Notes: generated by a model not told the origin, from the sequence alone. 34,329 bases of DNA from Gammaproteobacteria bacterium (GCA_025458675.1 JALORY010000012.1:1-34329), one strand, 5' to 3'. Numbered from the stretch's first letter, positions 13,487 through 21,199 are shown. Made by a program: numbers and translations.

Positions 13487-15472
13487 TCAGCGCCCGCGGG
13501 CCAGCGCCTTCGCGACGAGCTCGAGGATCGCCGCCGGTGCGGCGGGTTTGACGAGGTGCCCGTCGAATCCCGCCTCTTCGGTCCTGCGCCGGTCGCCCGG
13601 CTGACCCCAGCCGCTCAGGGCGACGATCGTCGGCCGGTGGCCGCCCGGCAGCCCGCGGATGCGTCGACACGCTTCGTGGCCGTCGAGCCGCGGCATCCCC
13701 AGGTCGAGCAGCACCAGGTCGGGCAGGCGTCGGCTCGCGGCATCGACTGCCTCGACGCCGTCGCGCGCGGTCGTCACCTCGTGGCCGTGCAGCTGCAGCA
13801 GCATGACCAGCGAATCGAGGACGTCGGCGTGATCGTCCGCCACCAGGACGTGGCAGGCGGCCGACGCACCGACGGCCGTCGATCGCTGCAGCCGCGACAG
13901 GCTCCCGGCCTCCGGCGCCTGGGGCAGGCGCACGACGAACGTGCTGCCCTTGCCCAGGCCGTCGCTGCGTGCCTCGATGCGCCCCCCGTGCATCGCCACC
14001 AGACCGCGCGTGAGCGCTAGCCCGATCCCCAGGCCGCTGCGCACGCTCCCTGCGGCCATCGGCAGCTGGGCGAACATATCGAACACGCTCGGCAACTGCC
14101 CGGCCGCGATGCCGATGCCGGAGTCCGAGACGGCGATCGTCACCTCGGCGCCCTCGCACTGCACGTCGACGCGGATGCTCCCCCCGCGGCCGGTGAACTT
14201 GCTGGCGTTGTCGAGCAGGTTGCAGAAGACCTGGCTCAGCCGCACCGGGTCGGCGTCCAGCGCGACGGGCTGTGGCGGCAGCGAGACGGCGAGCTGCTGT
14301 CCGCTGCCCTCGATCGACGGCCTGACCGCCTCGACGGCACGATCGAGGACGTCGGCCAGTGCCACCCGTTCCCTGCGCAGCGCGAGCTTGCCGCGCGAGA
14401 TGCGGGCCACGTCGAGCAGGTCGTCGACGAGTCGCACGAGGTGCTGCACCTGCCGGTCGAGCAGATCGGCCACCCGCTGCAGGGCAGGGTCAGGCGTGGC
14501 CTGGAGCCTCAGGATCTCGACGGCGTTGCGGATCGGGACGAGCGGGTTGCGCAATTCGTGCGCGAGGGTCGCGAGGAACTCGTCCTTGCGACGGTCGGCC
14601 TCCCGCAGCATTTCCTCCGCGCGACGGCGCTCGGTGGTTTCCTCGACCACGATGCTCACGCCCGTCACCTCGCCGCGCTCGTCCAGGAGCGGAAGCAGGT
14701 GCTCGACCCAGCTGCGCGTGACACCGGGCTGGGCGGGCGTCTCGCCGACGATCTCGACGCCGTGCCGCGGCCGGCCGGTCGCGAAGACGTCCAGGATGCC
14801 GGGCTCCACTGCCTCGGCGAGCGACGGCAACAGGTCCCTGAGCCGCCTGCCGACGTGGTTGGTGGCCGAGAATCCGTTGAATTCGGCGAGCCGGTCGTTG
14901 ATGCGCACCCACCGAAGCTCGCGGTCGAGCACGCACAGGCCGACGGGGGCGTTGCGGTAGAGGTCCTCGATCTCCGCCAGCCGCTGACGGGCCTCTTCCT
15001 CGGCGTGCTTGCGGTCCGTGATGTCCATGAGCGCGCCGACGACGCGCACCGCCCGCCGCTCCTCCCCGGTGCCGCCGCAGATCACCTGCCCCTGCGCCCG
15101 AACCCAGCGCACGCTGCCGTCCGGGCGGACGATGCGGTGCTCGTTGAAGAAGCGGCCCGCGCCCGACGGGGCCAGCGCCTCCTCGAAAAGGCGCCGGACC
15201 TGGGCGGCGTCATCGGGGTGGACGAAGTGCGGCACTTCTCCCAGGGGCGGAGGCTGTGCGTCGGCGGTCACGCCGAGCAGCCTGCGCATCGCGGGCGACC
15301 AGTACACCTCGCCGGTGACGGCATCCGCGTCGTAGAGCCCGAGGTCGGAAGCGTCGGTCGCGAGCCGCAGCCGCTCCTCGCGTCGACGCAGGGCGACGCG
15401 TTCCGGATCACCCGCGGTCGGGTCGGGGCAATCGCCCGGATCGCCCGGCGGCAGGTCGTCACCGCGCTGCAT
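13487..15472 (-). CDS. Soluble hybrid histidine kinase, PAS-PAS-HisKA-HATPase-REC
   Basis: 661-aa cytoplasmic sensor kinase without TM helices. Order: an N-terminal PAS/PAC (about residues 34-155, PAC part RIVRPDGSVRWVRAQG), a second PAS (about 165-285), and HisKA with phosphoacceptor H305 in DEFLATLAHELRNPL. HATPase_c follows (N-box NLLDNASKF, G1 DSGIGI, G2 GLGIGLALTRGLV), then a C-terminal receiver (about 540-658) with D590 in LLDLGMP and K in LVKP. Both PAS domains could bind a small ligand or cofactor, but nothing shows which. No separate response regulator is adjacent, so output presumably passes through an unlinked Hpt or regulator. Its 3' end is 15 bp from the convergent GGDEF gene. 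Confidence 0.93.
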   Translation of the reverse strand: MQRGDDLPPGDPGDCPDPTAGDPERVALRRREERLRLATDASDLGLYDADAVTGEVYWSPAMRRLLGVTADAQPPPLGEVPHFVHPDDAAQVRRLFEEALAPSGAGRFFNEHRIVRPDGSVRWVRAQGQVICGGTGEERRAVRVVGALMDITDRKHAEEEARQRLAEIEDLYRNAPVGLCVLDRELRWVRINDRLAEFNGFSATNHVGRRLRDLLPSLAEAVEPGILDVFATGRPRHGVEIVGETPAQPGVTRSWVEHLLPLLDERGEVTGVSIVVEETTERRRAEEMLREADRRKDEFLATLAHELRNPLVPIRNAVEILRLQATPDPALQRVADLLDRQVQHLVRLVDDLLDVARISRGKLALRRERVALADVLDRAVEAVRPSIEGSGQQLAVSLPPQPVALDADPVRLSQVFCNLLDNASKFTGRGGSIRVDVQCEGAEVTIAVSDSGIGIAAGQLPSVFDMFAQLPMAAGSVRSGLGIGLALTRGLVAMHGGRIEARSDGLGKGSTFVVRLPQAPEAGSLSRLQRSTAVGASAACHVLVADDHADVLDSLVMLLQLHGHEVTTARDGVEAVDAASRRLPDLVLLDLGMPRLDGHEACRRIRGLPGGHRPTIVALSGWGQPGDRRRTEEAGFDGHLVKPAAPAAILELVAKALARGR

Positions 15473-15524
15473 GCGAGACCCCCATTGCAGGCCGCGTCAC
15501 GGTCCCCTCGCGTCGCACGCCAAA

Positions 15525-15552
15525 GCGCTCGGGCGCCTCAGCGCCCGAGCGC
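15525..15552 (-). terminator. Hairpin downstream of dodecin gene
   Basis: A perfect 12-bp inverted repeat (GCGCTCGGGCGC / GCGCCCGAGCGC) with a CTCA loop lies 17 bp after the dodecin stop. On the minus strand it is followed by a short TTT. It is likely an intrinsic terminator, though the T-run is weak. Confidence 0.65.
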
Positions 15553-15569
15553 GAAGGGAAAGCGGCCGG

Positions 15570-15779
15570 TCAGTCTTCGTACTTGAACGAGACGGTAATG
15601 CGGGCGCGGTACGCCGCGACCTTGCCGTCCTCGATCGCCATGTCGAGCTTGGTCACCTCGGCGACGCGCAGCTCGCGCAGGGTCTTGCCGGCTTTCTCCA
15701 CCGCGGCCTTCGCCGCGTCCTCCCAGCTCGTCTTGCTCGTCCCGACCAGCTCGATGATCTTGTAGACGCTATTGCCCAT
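15570..15779 (-). CDS. Dodecin (flavin-binding dodecameric protein)
   Basis: Dodecins form hollow dodecamers that store or buffer FMN/riboflavin and protect against flavin photochemistry. The 69-aa product is the family's full length. It shows the compact beta-alpha-beta-beta fold: VYKIIELVGTSKTSWEDAAKAAVEKAGKTLRELR, then VTKLDMAIEDGKV and YRARITVSFKYED. The motif TSxTSWxDA is characteristic. A GGGAG ribosome site precedes the ATG. It lies downstream of a WrbA-like flavoprotein gene on the same strand but has its own probable promoter, so its expression can be independent. Confidence 0.93.
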   Translation of the reverse strand: MGNSVYKIIELVGTSKTSWEDAAKAAVEKAGKTLRELRVAEVTKLDMAIEDGKVAAYRARITVSFKYED

Positions 15780-15856
15780 GGTCGACTCCCGTTGGTGAGT
15801 TGGCGGTGCGCCGTGCCGGGTGCCCGCGCCCTGTTGCGGGCCCGGCCTGCCATGCC

Positions 15857-15885
15857 AGTACAGTCCAGCGACCTGTCGGCGTCAA
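15857..15885 (-). promoter_or_regulatory. Probable sigma70 promoter of dodecin
   Basis: Read on the minus strand: TTGACG (positions 15885-15880, 5 of 6 matches), a 17-bp spacer, then TGTACT (15862-15857, 4 of 6). It would start transcription about 70 nt before the dodecin ATG, within the 143-bp gap after wrbA. Confidence 0.55.
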
Positions 15886-15922
15886 CGACGGTTGTCGTCC
15901 TGCGGACGTCCCGCCGGCCGCG

Positions 15923-16483
15923 TCAGCGCAGGCGCAGCGCGAGCTCCGCCACGCGCCGGCCGAGGTGCGCGGCGGTGCCCAGGTCGGAGTCCCGCATCGC
16001 GTCCGCACCCTGGTCTGCGTTCGACTGCGCCATGGCCCCGGTGTAGCTGCCCAGGCGATTGAGGTCGTCGTCGGAGCCCTTGCTCGTGTTGTTGCCGGGC
16101 AGCAGGCCGAGGCTTACCCAGAGCATCCCGTGCTGGCTCGCGAAGATGACGAGCTCGACCAGCGAGTTGAGCTTGTCGCCGCTTTGCGACGCCGAGTTGG
16201 TGAAGCCGGCGGCCAGCTTGTCCTTCCAACCCTGCGCGGCCCAGACCTTCGAGCTCTTCTCCATGAATTCCTTGAACGCGGCCGACAGGCTGCCCATGTA
16301 GGTCGGCGCGCCGAAGACGACTGCGTCGGCGGCCGCGAGGTCATCCCAGTGCCGGTCGACGTCGCTGACCGGAATGAGCTGTGCGGTGACGCCGGGGACG
16401 GACGCCGCGCCGTCGTGGACACTGGTGGCCTGGCGGGCCGTGTGGCCGTAGCCACTGTGATAGACGATCGCGATGCGGGCCAT
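15923..16483 (-). CDS. WrbA-like flavodoxin-family NAD(P)H:quinone oxidoreductase
   Basis: 186-aa flavodoxin-fold protein beginning MARIAIVYHSGYGHTARQA. This is the FMN phosphate-binding loop (residues 4-16), followed by the aromatic FMN-contact segment VVFGAPTYMGS (about 68-78) and the third loop region around GMLWVSLGLLPGN. Family members reduce quinones by two electrons with NAD(P)H and avoid semiquinone radicals. It is slightly shorter than classical WrbA (about 198 aa) and may be the flavodoxin/NAD(P)H-reductase paralogue group, so no symbol is assigned. It follows pirin by 62 bp on the same strand, and together with dodecin it forms a flavin/quinone-themed cluster. Confidence 0.88.
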   Translation of the reverse strand: MARIAIVYHSGYGHTARQATSVHDGAASVPGVTAQLIPVSDVDRHWDDLAAADAVVFGAPTYMGSLSAAFKEFMEKSSKVWAAQGWKDKLAAGFTNSASQSGDKLNSLVELVIFASQHGMLWVSLGLLPGNNTSKGSDDDLNRLGSYTGAMAQSNADQGADAMRDSDLGTAAHLGRRVAELALRLR

Positions 16484-16545
16484 GGTGTTGCCTCGTGTGG
16501 GTGATCGGGTACGGAGAAAGCCGGGCGAGCGGGCGCGCCGCGCGG

Positions 16546-17244
16546 TCAGGGCAGGTCGAACACCAGCACCTCCGCGCCTTCTCCCTGCGCGAGCTGCAGC
16601 GCGGCCTCGCCTTCGGCGCGGATGGCGTCGCCGGCAGCGAGCGGCTGGCCGTTGACCACGATCCGGCCACGGGCTACGTGGACGTAGCCGCGGCGTCCCG
16701 GCGCGAGCAGGTGCGTCGCGCGCTCGGCGCCGTCGAACAGGCCGGCGTAGAGCGCCGCGTCCTGGTGGATGCGGACCGAGCCCTCGCTGCCGTCGCGCGA
16801 GGCGATGAGCCGCAGCCGCCCGCGCTTCTCCTCGGCCGCGAAGCTGCGCTGCTCGTAGCCGGGCGCGATGCCGCGCGTGTCGGGGTGTATCCAGATCTGC
16901 AGGAGATGGGTGGGCTGGTCGCGCGAGTGATTGAACTCGCTGTGCTGCACGCCCGTGCCGGCACTCATGCGCTGCACGTCGCCCGGGCGGATGGTCGAGC
17001 CGTTCCCCATGCTGTCCTGGTGCGCCAGCGCCCCCTCGAGGACATACGTGACGATCTCCATGTCCCGGTGACCGTGGGTCGGGAAGCCGGCACCGGGTTG
17101 CACCCAGTCCTCGTTGATGACGCGCAGCGGCCCGAACTGGACGTGCTCGGGGTCCTGGTAGTCGGCAAAGGAGAAGGAGTGCCAGGTGTCCAGCCAGCCG
17201 TGGTTTGCATGGCCGCGTTCGTCGGCTTTGCGCAGCGTGATCAT
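16546..17244 (-). CDS. Pirin-family bicupin (YhhW-like quercetinase)
   Basis: 232-aa two-cupin protein. The metal site of pirins is intact: H57 and H59 in FPTHGHRDME, and H101 and E103 in GVQHSEFN. The N-terminal WLDTWHSFSFADYQDPEHVQFGPLRVINED stretch is typical. E. coli YhhW and human pirin have quercetin dioxygenase activity, but the physiological substrate is unclear. It is the first gene after the divergent LysR control region and is probably co-transcribed with the wrbA-like gene. An upstream GGAG (GGCTCCGATGATC region on the minus strand) serves as ribosome site. Confidence 0.93.
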   Translation of the reverse strand: MITLRKADERGHANHGWLDTWHSFSFADYQDPEHVQFGPLRVINEDWVQPGAGFPTHGHRDMEIVTYVLEGALAHQDSMGNGSTIRPGDVQRMSAGTGVQHSEFNHSRDQPTHLLQIWIHPDTRGIAPGYEQRSFAAEEKRGRLRLIASRDGSEGSVRIHQDAALYAGLFDGAERATHLLAPGRRGYVHVARGRIVVNGQPLAAGDAIRAEGEAALQLAQGEGAEVLVFDLP

Positions 17245-17298
17245 CGGAGCCTCCGTTCGGGATGTGACGTCTCCAGGGAGAATCGTGGCCGCTTCTTC

Positions 17299-17318
17299 GT
17301 TGATAAAGCCGGTTCAAC
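17299..17318. promoter_or_regulatory. Palindrome GTTGA-N10-TCAAC in LysR/pirin control region
   Basis: Perfect 5-bp arms GTTGA (17299-17303) and TCAAC (17314-17318) flank a 10-bp spacer. It lies between divergent pirin and lysR genes and shares the TTGA/TCAA half-site with the second palindrome 8 bp downstream. It could be a LysR-type activation or recognition site. Confidence 0.5.
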
Positions 17319-17325
17319 GGACTAC

Positions 17326-17348
17326 TTTGTCAATGGAATGTTGACAAA
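17326..17348. promoter_or_regulatory. 8-bp perfect palindrome, probable LysR operator
   Basis: TTTGTCAA (17326-17333), 7-bp spacer, TTGACAAA (17341-17348). It ends 6 bp before the lysR start codon and overlaps a possible lysR -10 (TACTTT 17323-17328, placed 17 bp after TTGATA at 17300-17305). Binding here would both autoregulate lysR and act on the divergent pirin promoter. That role is inferred from position. Confidence 0.6.
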
Positions 17349-17354
17349 CGCCCG

Positions 17355-18269
17355 ATGGACACGCTGCTGAGCCTTCGCGTCTTCCTGCAGGTCGCTGACG
17401 AGGGCAGCCTCGCCGGCGCGGCGGCGCGCCTCGGTCTGTCGCGCGCCCTCGCCAGCAAGCACCTCATGGCGCTCGAGCGCCGGCTCGGCACGCGGCTCGT
17501 CAACCGCACCACCCGGCGGCTCAGCCTCACCGAGTCCGGACGCGCGTTCTACGAGCGCAGCGCGCGGGCGGTGGGCGACGTCGAGGAGGCGATGCGCTGT
17601 GCCGCCGACTCCGGCTCGGTGCCGCGGGGCACCCTGCGCGTCACCGCCGGCCACACCTTCGGCCGGCGGTACGTGTCGCCTGCGCTCGGCGACTATCTGG
17701 CTCGGCACCCGGAAGTCACGGTGGACATCTCGCTCAACGACCGGTTCGTCGACATCGTCGAGGAGGGCTTCGACCTCGCCATTCGCATCGGGCGCCTCGA
17801 GGAGTCGTCCCTCGTCGCCCGCCGGATCGCCGCGACGCAGCTCCTGGTCTGTGCCACGCCGGAGTATCTGCGGCGGCACGGGACACCCGTGCATCCGCAC
17901 GACCTCGCCACCCGCAACTGCCTCGTCTACACCTTTGCCGCCGAGCCCGACATCTGGACCTTCGGCCGCGGCGACGACACCGTCCGGGTGCGGGTGCGAG
18001 GCTGCCTGCGGGCGAACGACGGCGAGACGCTGATGCAGGTCGCGCTGGGGAGTCAGGGCATCGCGCTGCTGCCGACCTTTCTGGCGGGTGACGCGCTCGT
18101 CGCGGGCACCCTGCTGCCCCTCCTGCCGGACTGGCGGACGGAGCAGATCGGCATCTATGCGGTCTACCCGAGCCGGAAGCACCTGTCGGCCAAAGTCCGT
18201 ACCTTCGTGGACTTCCTCGCGCAGCGGCTCGAGCCCCTGCCTCGGGCCTGGGCGGAGGTCACGTCGTGA
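17355..18269 (+). CDS. LysR-family transcriptional regulator
   Basis: 304-aa LysR-type regulator. The N-terminal winged HTH (about residues 1-60) reads LLSLRVFLQVADEGSLAGAAARLGLSRALASKHLMALERRLGTRLVNRTTRRLSLT. The effector-binding domain follows (about 90-295), with family features such as RVTAGHTFGRRYVSPAL and LVARRIAATQLLVCATPEYL. It resembles the CrgA/AaeR-like subgroup (PBP2_CrgA-like), whose ligands are often aromatic or quinone compounds; the effector here is unknown. It is divergent from pirin-wrbA, the usual arrangement for a local regulator. The last four bases GTGA overlap the start of the next gene. Confidence 0.94.
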   Translation: MDTLLSLRVFLQVADEGSLAGAAARLGLSRALASKHLMALERRLGTRLVNRTTRRLSLTESGRAFYERSARAVGDVEEAMRCAADSGSVPRGTLRVTAGHTFGRRYVSPALGDYLARHPEVTVDISLNDRFVDIVEEGFDLAIRIGRLEESSLVARRIAATQLLVCATPEYLRRHGTPVHPHDLATRNCLVYTFAAEPDIWTFGRGDDTVRVRVRGCLRANDGETLMQVALGSQGIALLPTFLAGDALVAGTLLPLLPDWRTEQIGIYAVYPSRKHLSAKVRTFVDFLAQRLEPLPRAWAEVTS

Positions 18270-18598
18270 CGAACCGCCCGCCCGAGACGTTCGTCGGCGA
18301 GCGGATCGAGCCCGTGGCCGGCAGCTTCGACGCCGCCCGCATGGCGGCCGCCGAGCCGGGCCTGCCGTGGGAGTTCCGCTGGCGGCGCCGGTCGATCCGG
18401 GTGGCGTCCGTGCTGCGCACCTGGCGCGACACCGGTCCCTGCCGGCACGGCAGCGGAGAGCGCTACGTCCGCAAGCACTGGTTCGAGGTGCTGACGCGGG
18501 ACGGGGCAGTGATGCGGATCTACTGCGACCGGCAGGCGAGGGCTGGCCGTCCGGGTGACCGCTGGTGGTTGTTCAGCATGAGCGGGGACGCGTCGTGA
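18266..18598 (+). CDS. DUF6504-like small protein
   Basis: 110-aa protein with a GTG start overlapping the lysR stop (GTGA, 18266-18269). The core runs FRWRRRSIRVASVLRTWRDTGPCRHG, then RYVRKHWFEVLTRDG and MRIYCDRQARAGRPGDRWWLFSM, an all-beta pattern of basic and aromatic residues. This resembles the DUF6504 family, which is often found near DNA-repair/translesion genes, though none is adjacent here. No signal peptide or TM helix. Function unknown. Translational coupling to lysR suggests cotranscription. Confidence 0.75.
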   Translation: MTNRPPETFVGERIEPVAGSFDAARMAAAEPGLPWEFRWRRRSIRVASVLRTWRDTGPCRHGSGERYVRKHWFEVLTRDGAVMRIYCDRQARAGRPGDRWWLFSMSGDAS

Positions 18599-19308
18599 CC
18601 GGTCGGGTCGCTGCGAGGGCCGCGGGCAGGATGCCGGGTGGACGGGTGCGGCGGGGCGGGGCGCTCGGCCTGACGCTGCTGGTCGCCTGCGCGACGCCGG
18701 CCGCCTCGCCCCCGGCGCCCGCGGACGACCTGCGGTCGCCGTCGTTGTCCGAGGTCGTGCTCTATGGCCTCCGCCCGGCATCGGAGCTCGATCCGACCCG
18801 CTACCCGGCCGCCGGGGGCGCCTGCGTTGCGGCCTACCTGCGGGCGCTCACGCGGGCCCCGGCGGCGGCGCAGCCGCAGCCAGCCGACGATGCGGAGGCG
18901 GTCGTGCGGGCACGGCGGGGCAGCCTCGAGGCCCAGGCGGTCGCGCTGCTCGGTCCGCGCGCCGCCGCCGACGCGAAGGGTTTTGCGCGGGCGGTGCCGC
19001 TGGCCGCGGAATGGGAGGGCATGAGCGAGGGCCCGCGCGCCGAGGCGTCCGGCGCGGAGCAGTGGCTGCGGATGCATCCCCGCACGGCGCTGGAGCCGTT
19101 TGTCCACCTCTTCGCCGCGCACCGGCTGCGGGCCGCCTACGAAGCGGCGTGGCGCGAGGAGGGCGCAAAGCGGGCCGCCGGCCTCGCCCTCGGCTACGCC
19201 CAGCAGCTCGAGCTCGCCCGCCGCACCTCGAATCGCCTGATCTCGTGCGTGGCGGACGATCTGGACGCGCAGCCCCACGTGTACCTGCCCGGCGCACCGA
19301 AGCCCTGA
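18595..19308 (+). CDS. Putative lipoprotein of unknown function
   Basis: Protein of 237 aa from GTG 18595, whose start overlaps the preceding stop in the same GTGA pattern; an ATG at 18631 gives 225 aa. Either way there is a hydrophobic stretch ending in the lipobox LVAC (Cys32 or Cys20), followed by a Pro/Ala-rich linker. The mature part is helical and Ala/Arg-rich, with FVHLFAAHRLRAAYEAAWREEG and ARRTSNRLISCVADDLDAQPHVYLPG. I recognise no domain. It is likely anchored in the outer membrane or periplasmic leaflet. A 7-bp GC hairpin follows at 19363-19382. Confidence 0.7.
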   Translation: MTGRVAARAAGRMPGGRVRRGGALGLTLLVACATPAASPPAPADDLRSPSLSEVVLYGLRPASELDPTRYPAAGGACVAAYLRALTRAPAAAQPQPADDAEAVVRARRGSLEAQAVALLGPRAAADAKGFARAVPLAAEWEGMSEGPRAEASGAEQWLRMHPRTALEPFVHLFAAHRLRAAYEAAWREEGAKRAAGLALGYAQQLELARRTSNRLISCVADDLDAQPHVYLPGAPKP

Positions 19309-19322
19309 CGCTGCGCGACCTG

Positions 19323-19328
19323 TATACT
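19323..19328 (+). promoter_or_regulatory. Possible -10 box upstream of RRM gene
   Basis: TATACT (5 of 6 matches to the -10 consensus) lies 128 bp before the RRM gene start. No good -35 is seen at 16-18 bp spacing (CTGACG at 19305-19310 is too close). If used, it gives a leader of about 120 nt. Confidence 0.3.
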
Positions 19329-19362
19329 GCCGTTCGGTCCGGAGCCTGCTCGCGGGCCGGTC

Positions 19363-19382
19363 GCCCGCCTCGCCCGGCGGGC
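19363..19382 (+). other. GC-rich hairpin in leader of RRM gene
   Basis: GCCCGCC (19363-19369), 6-nt loop, GGCGGGC (19376-19382). There is no T-run, so it is either an inefficient terminator for the lipoprotein gene or a structured element in the 5' leader of the RNA-binding protein gene. Confidence 0.4.
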
Positions 19383-19455
19383 AGTCCTCGGCTGATTCCG
19401 TGTTGATTGGCCGTTGGCCTTTGCTCTCATCAACGCGAACCGCCGGGAGGCACAG

Positions 19456-19731
19456 ATGAAACTTTACGTCGGCAACCTTGCCTACAGCACCACCGAGGAC
19501 GAGCTCAAGCAGATCTTCAGCGAGTTCGGCACCGTCGACAGCGTCGCGGTCATCAAGGACAAGTTCTCGGGCCAGTCGAAGGGCTTCGCCTTCGTCGAGA
19601 TGCCCAAGAATTCCGAGGCCGACACCGCGATCAAGGCGATGAACGATCGCCTGGTCGGCGGTCGCAAGCTCAAGGTCAACCAGGCGCAGCCACAGCGCGA
19701 CCGTCCCCAGCAGCGCCGCCCGCGCTACTGA
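19456..19731 (+). CDS. Single-RRM RNA-binding protein
   Basis: 91-aa protein consisting of one RNA recognition motif plus a short basic tail. RNP2 is LYVGNL (residues 3-8) and RNP1 is KGFAFVEM (about 39-46); the tail is Gln/Arg/Pro-rich (QPQRDRPQQRRPRY). The start at ATG 19456 follows a GGGAGG ribosome site (19445-19450) at good distance; an in-frame ATG at 19414 lacks one. Such proteins (Rbp type) bind single-stranded RNA and are often cold- or stress-responsive. The gene stands alone with its own terminator. Confidence 0.93.
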   Translation: MKLYVGNLAYSTTEDELKQIFSEFGTVDSVAVIKDKFSGQSKGFAFVEMPKNSEADTAIKAMNDRLVGGRKLKVNQAQPQRDRPQQRRPRY

Positions 19732-19750
19732 TCGCGCACGACGCCACGAA

Positions 19751-19779
19751 GCCCGCCGGGCCGCGACGGTCCGGCGGGC
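19751..19779 (+). terminator. Rho-independent terminator after RRM gene
   Basis: 12-bp stem (GCCCGCCGGGCC / GGTCCGGCGGGC, one G-T wobble) with GCGAC loop, followed by TTCTGCATTT. It begins 20 bp after the RRM stop and lies just before the convergent GH4 gene end. Confidence 0.8.
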
Positions 19780-19788
19780 TTCTGCATT

Positions 19789-21138
19789 TCAGCGGTAGTG
19801 CTCGCGCAGTGCCTCTTGTCCGGGCAGCGCGAGCACGTCCTCGAGCAGTGCGTCCGCCTGCGCGAGCGAGCGCGTGAACGGATCGGTGAGGATCAGCTGC
19901 CGCAGCAGCTCCCGGCTGCCCTGCGCGTAGGCGGCGAGCTCGAGCTCCACCGGGGCGAGCCGGTCGCGCCACAGGCGGGCGAGGACGGCGCGGGGCAGCG
20001 GCGTGGTCGCGTTGCCGCGCACGCCGCGGCCGTCCGCGGTCACCGGGACCTCGACGGCGAAGTCGCGCGGAATCCCGGCGACGAACCCCTCGGCGTTGAG
20101 CACGTTGCCGACCAGCGTGCGCGGCGCGTCGCACGCGATCGCTTCGATCAGCTCCACCATCACCTCGCCGGATTTCTCGGGCGGTATGAGCTCGGTGACG
20201 CGCGCCGACGGGTCTTCGACCAGCGCCCGGATCCTGCCGATCGTGCGCTCGGCCTCGCCGAAGTAAACGTCGCGCCACCAGGCCTCGGGGTCCTCCTGCC
20301 AGGTCCGCTCGGTGGCCTCGTCCCAGTGGTACCAGGGCGGCCAGGAGCCGCCGCCCGGCGTTGCCGTGTCGCCGATCGGGAAGCGGCCGAAGCGGCGGTA
20401 GAGGTCGACCGGCGCGGGTCCCAGGCCGTCGCTCGGCCCGCAGCGTGTCCAGAACTCGGCTGCCTCGCTCGCGATCCACTCGTCGATCAGCGGCAGCACG
20501 TCTCGGCCCTGGTGCGTCAGGCGGGTGAGCCACACGAAGTGGTTCACGCCGGGGATCTCGAAGTGCAGCCCGGCGCGGTCGAGACCGAGGGCCTCGGCGA
20601 GGTGGAACACCCCCGAGAACCCGTGGCAGAGGCCCACCACCTTGAGCTGGGGCCAGGTGCGGCCGAGCCAGGTGGTGCCGGCGAGCACGGGGTTCGCGAC
20701 CAGCAGAAACCACGCCTGCGGGCAGATGTCGAGCACGTCGCGCGCGAGCGCGTCGAAGAGACGGAACTGGTGGAAGTTGATCCAGAACGCCTCGTCGTGC
20801 ATGACGTGCAGGCTGCCGCCGAAGCGATAGCCGTGCCGGCGCGCCACCGCCCAGCCCTCCTGGAGGCGACGGTGGCCGGCGACCAGCGCGGTGTTGATGA
20901 CGAAGTCGGCACCGGCGAGCGCCGCGCGCCGGTCGTCGGTCTGTTCCAGCCGCAGGGGGATGCCGACCTCGGCGGCATAGCGCACGCAGAGCGCGTGCAC
21001 GGCGCGCAGGCGATCGCCATCCACGTCGACGAACACCACGGTGCTGCCCGCGAGCGCGGGGGTGAGGCAGAAGTCGCGCACCAGGCTCAGCGAGAACATC
21101 GCGCTGCCCGCGCCGATGACGACGATGCGCGTACTCAC
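19789..21138 (-). CDS. Glycoside hydrolase family 4 (NAD+- and Mn2+-dependent)
   Basis: GH4 enzymes cleave glycosides by a redox-elimination mechanism using bound NAD+ and a divalent metal. The 449-aa product has a Rossmann start (RIVVIGAGSAMFSLSLVRD), the N149-P150 substrate loop (VANPV), the metal ligand Cys171 in the signature CHGF (171-174), and the metal-binding His200 in GVNHF. The CHG form points to the non-phosphorylated alpha-glucosidase/alpha-uronidase side rather than the 6-phospho-glucosidases, which carry CDMP or CNVP. No sugar transporter or PTS gene is adjacent. Start is GTG at 21138. It lies 61 bp after the SQR gene on the same strand, with an inverted repeat between them. Confidence 0.9.
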   Translation of the reverse strand: MSTRIVVIGAGSAMFSLSLVRDFCLTPALAGSTVVFVDVDGDRLRAVHALCVRYAAEVGIPLRLEQTDDRRAALAGADFVINTALVAGHRRLQEGWAVARRHGYRFGGSLHVMHDEAFWINFHQFRLFDALARDVLDICPQAWFLLVANPVLAGTTWLGRTWPQLKVVGLCHGFSGVFHLAEALGLDRAGLHFEIPGVNHFVWLTRLTHQGRDVLPLIDEWIASEAAEFWTRCGPSDGLGPAPVDLYRRFGRFPIGDTATPGGGSWPPWYHWDEATERTWQEDPEAWWRDVYFGEAERTIGRIRALVEDPSARVTELIPPEKSGEVMVELIEAIACDAPRTLVGNVLNAEGFVAGIPRDFAVEVPVTADGRGVRGNATTPLPRAVLARLWRDRLAPVELELAAYAQGSRELLRQLILTDPFTRSLAQADALLEDVLALPGQEALREHYR

Positions 21139-21157
21139 CGGAGTTGCCGCGGCGGCG

Positions 21158-21194
21158 CCGGCCGGCCCGATCCCGCCGTCACCGGGCCGGCCGG
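21158..21194 (-). terminator. 12-bp inverted repeat between SQR and GH4 genes
   Basis: CCGGCCGGCCCG (21158-21169), 13-nt loop, CGGGCCGGCCGG (21183-21194): perfect arms beginning 6 bp after the SQR stop. There is no T-run on the minus strand, so it could be a terminator, an attenuator or an mRNA 3'-end stabiliser. Confidence 0.45.
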
Positions 21195-21199
21195 GGCCA

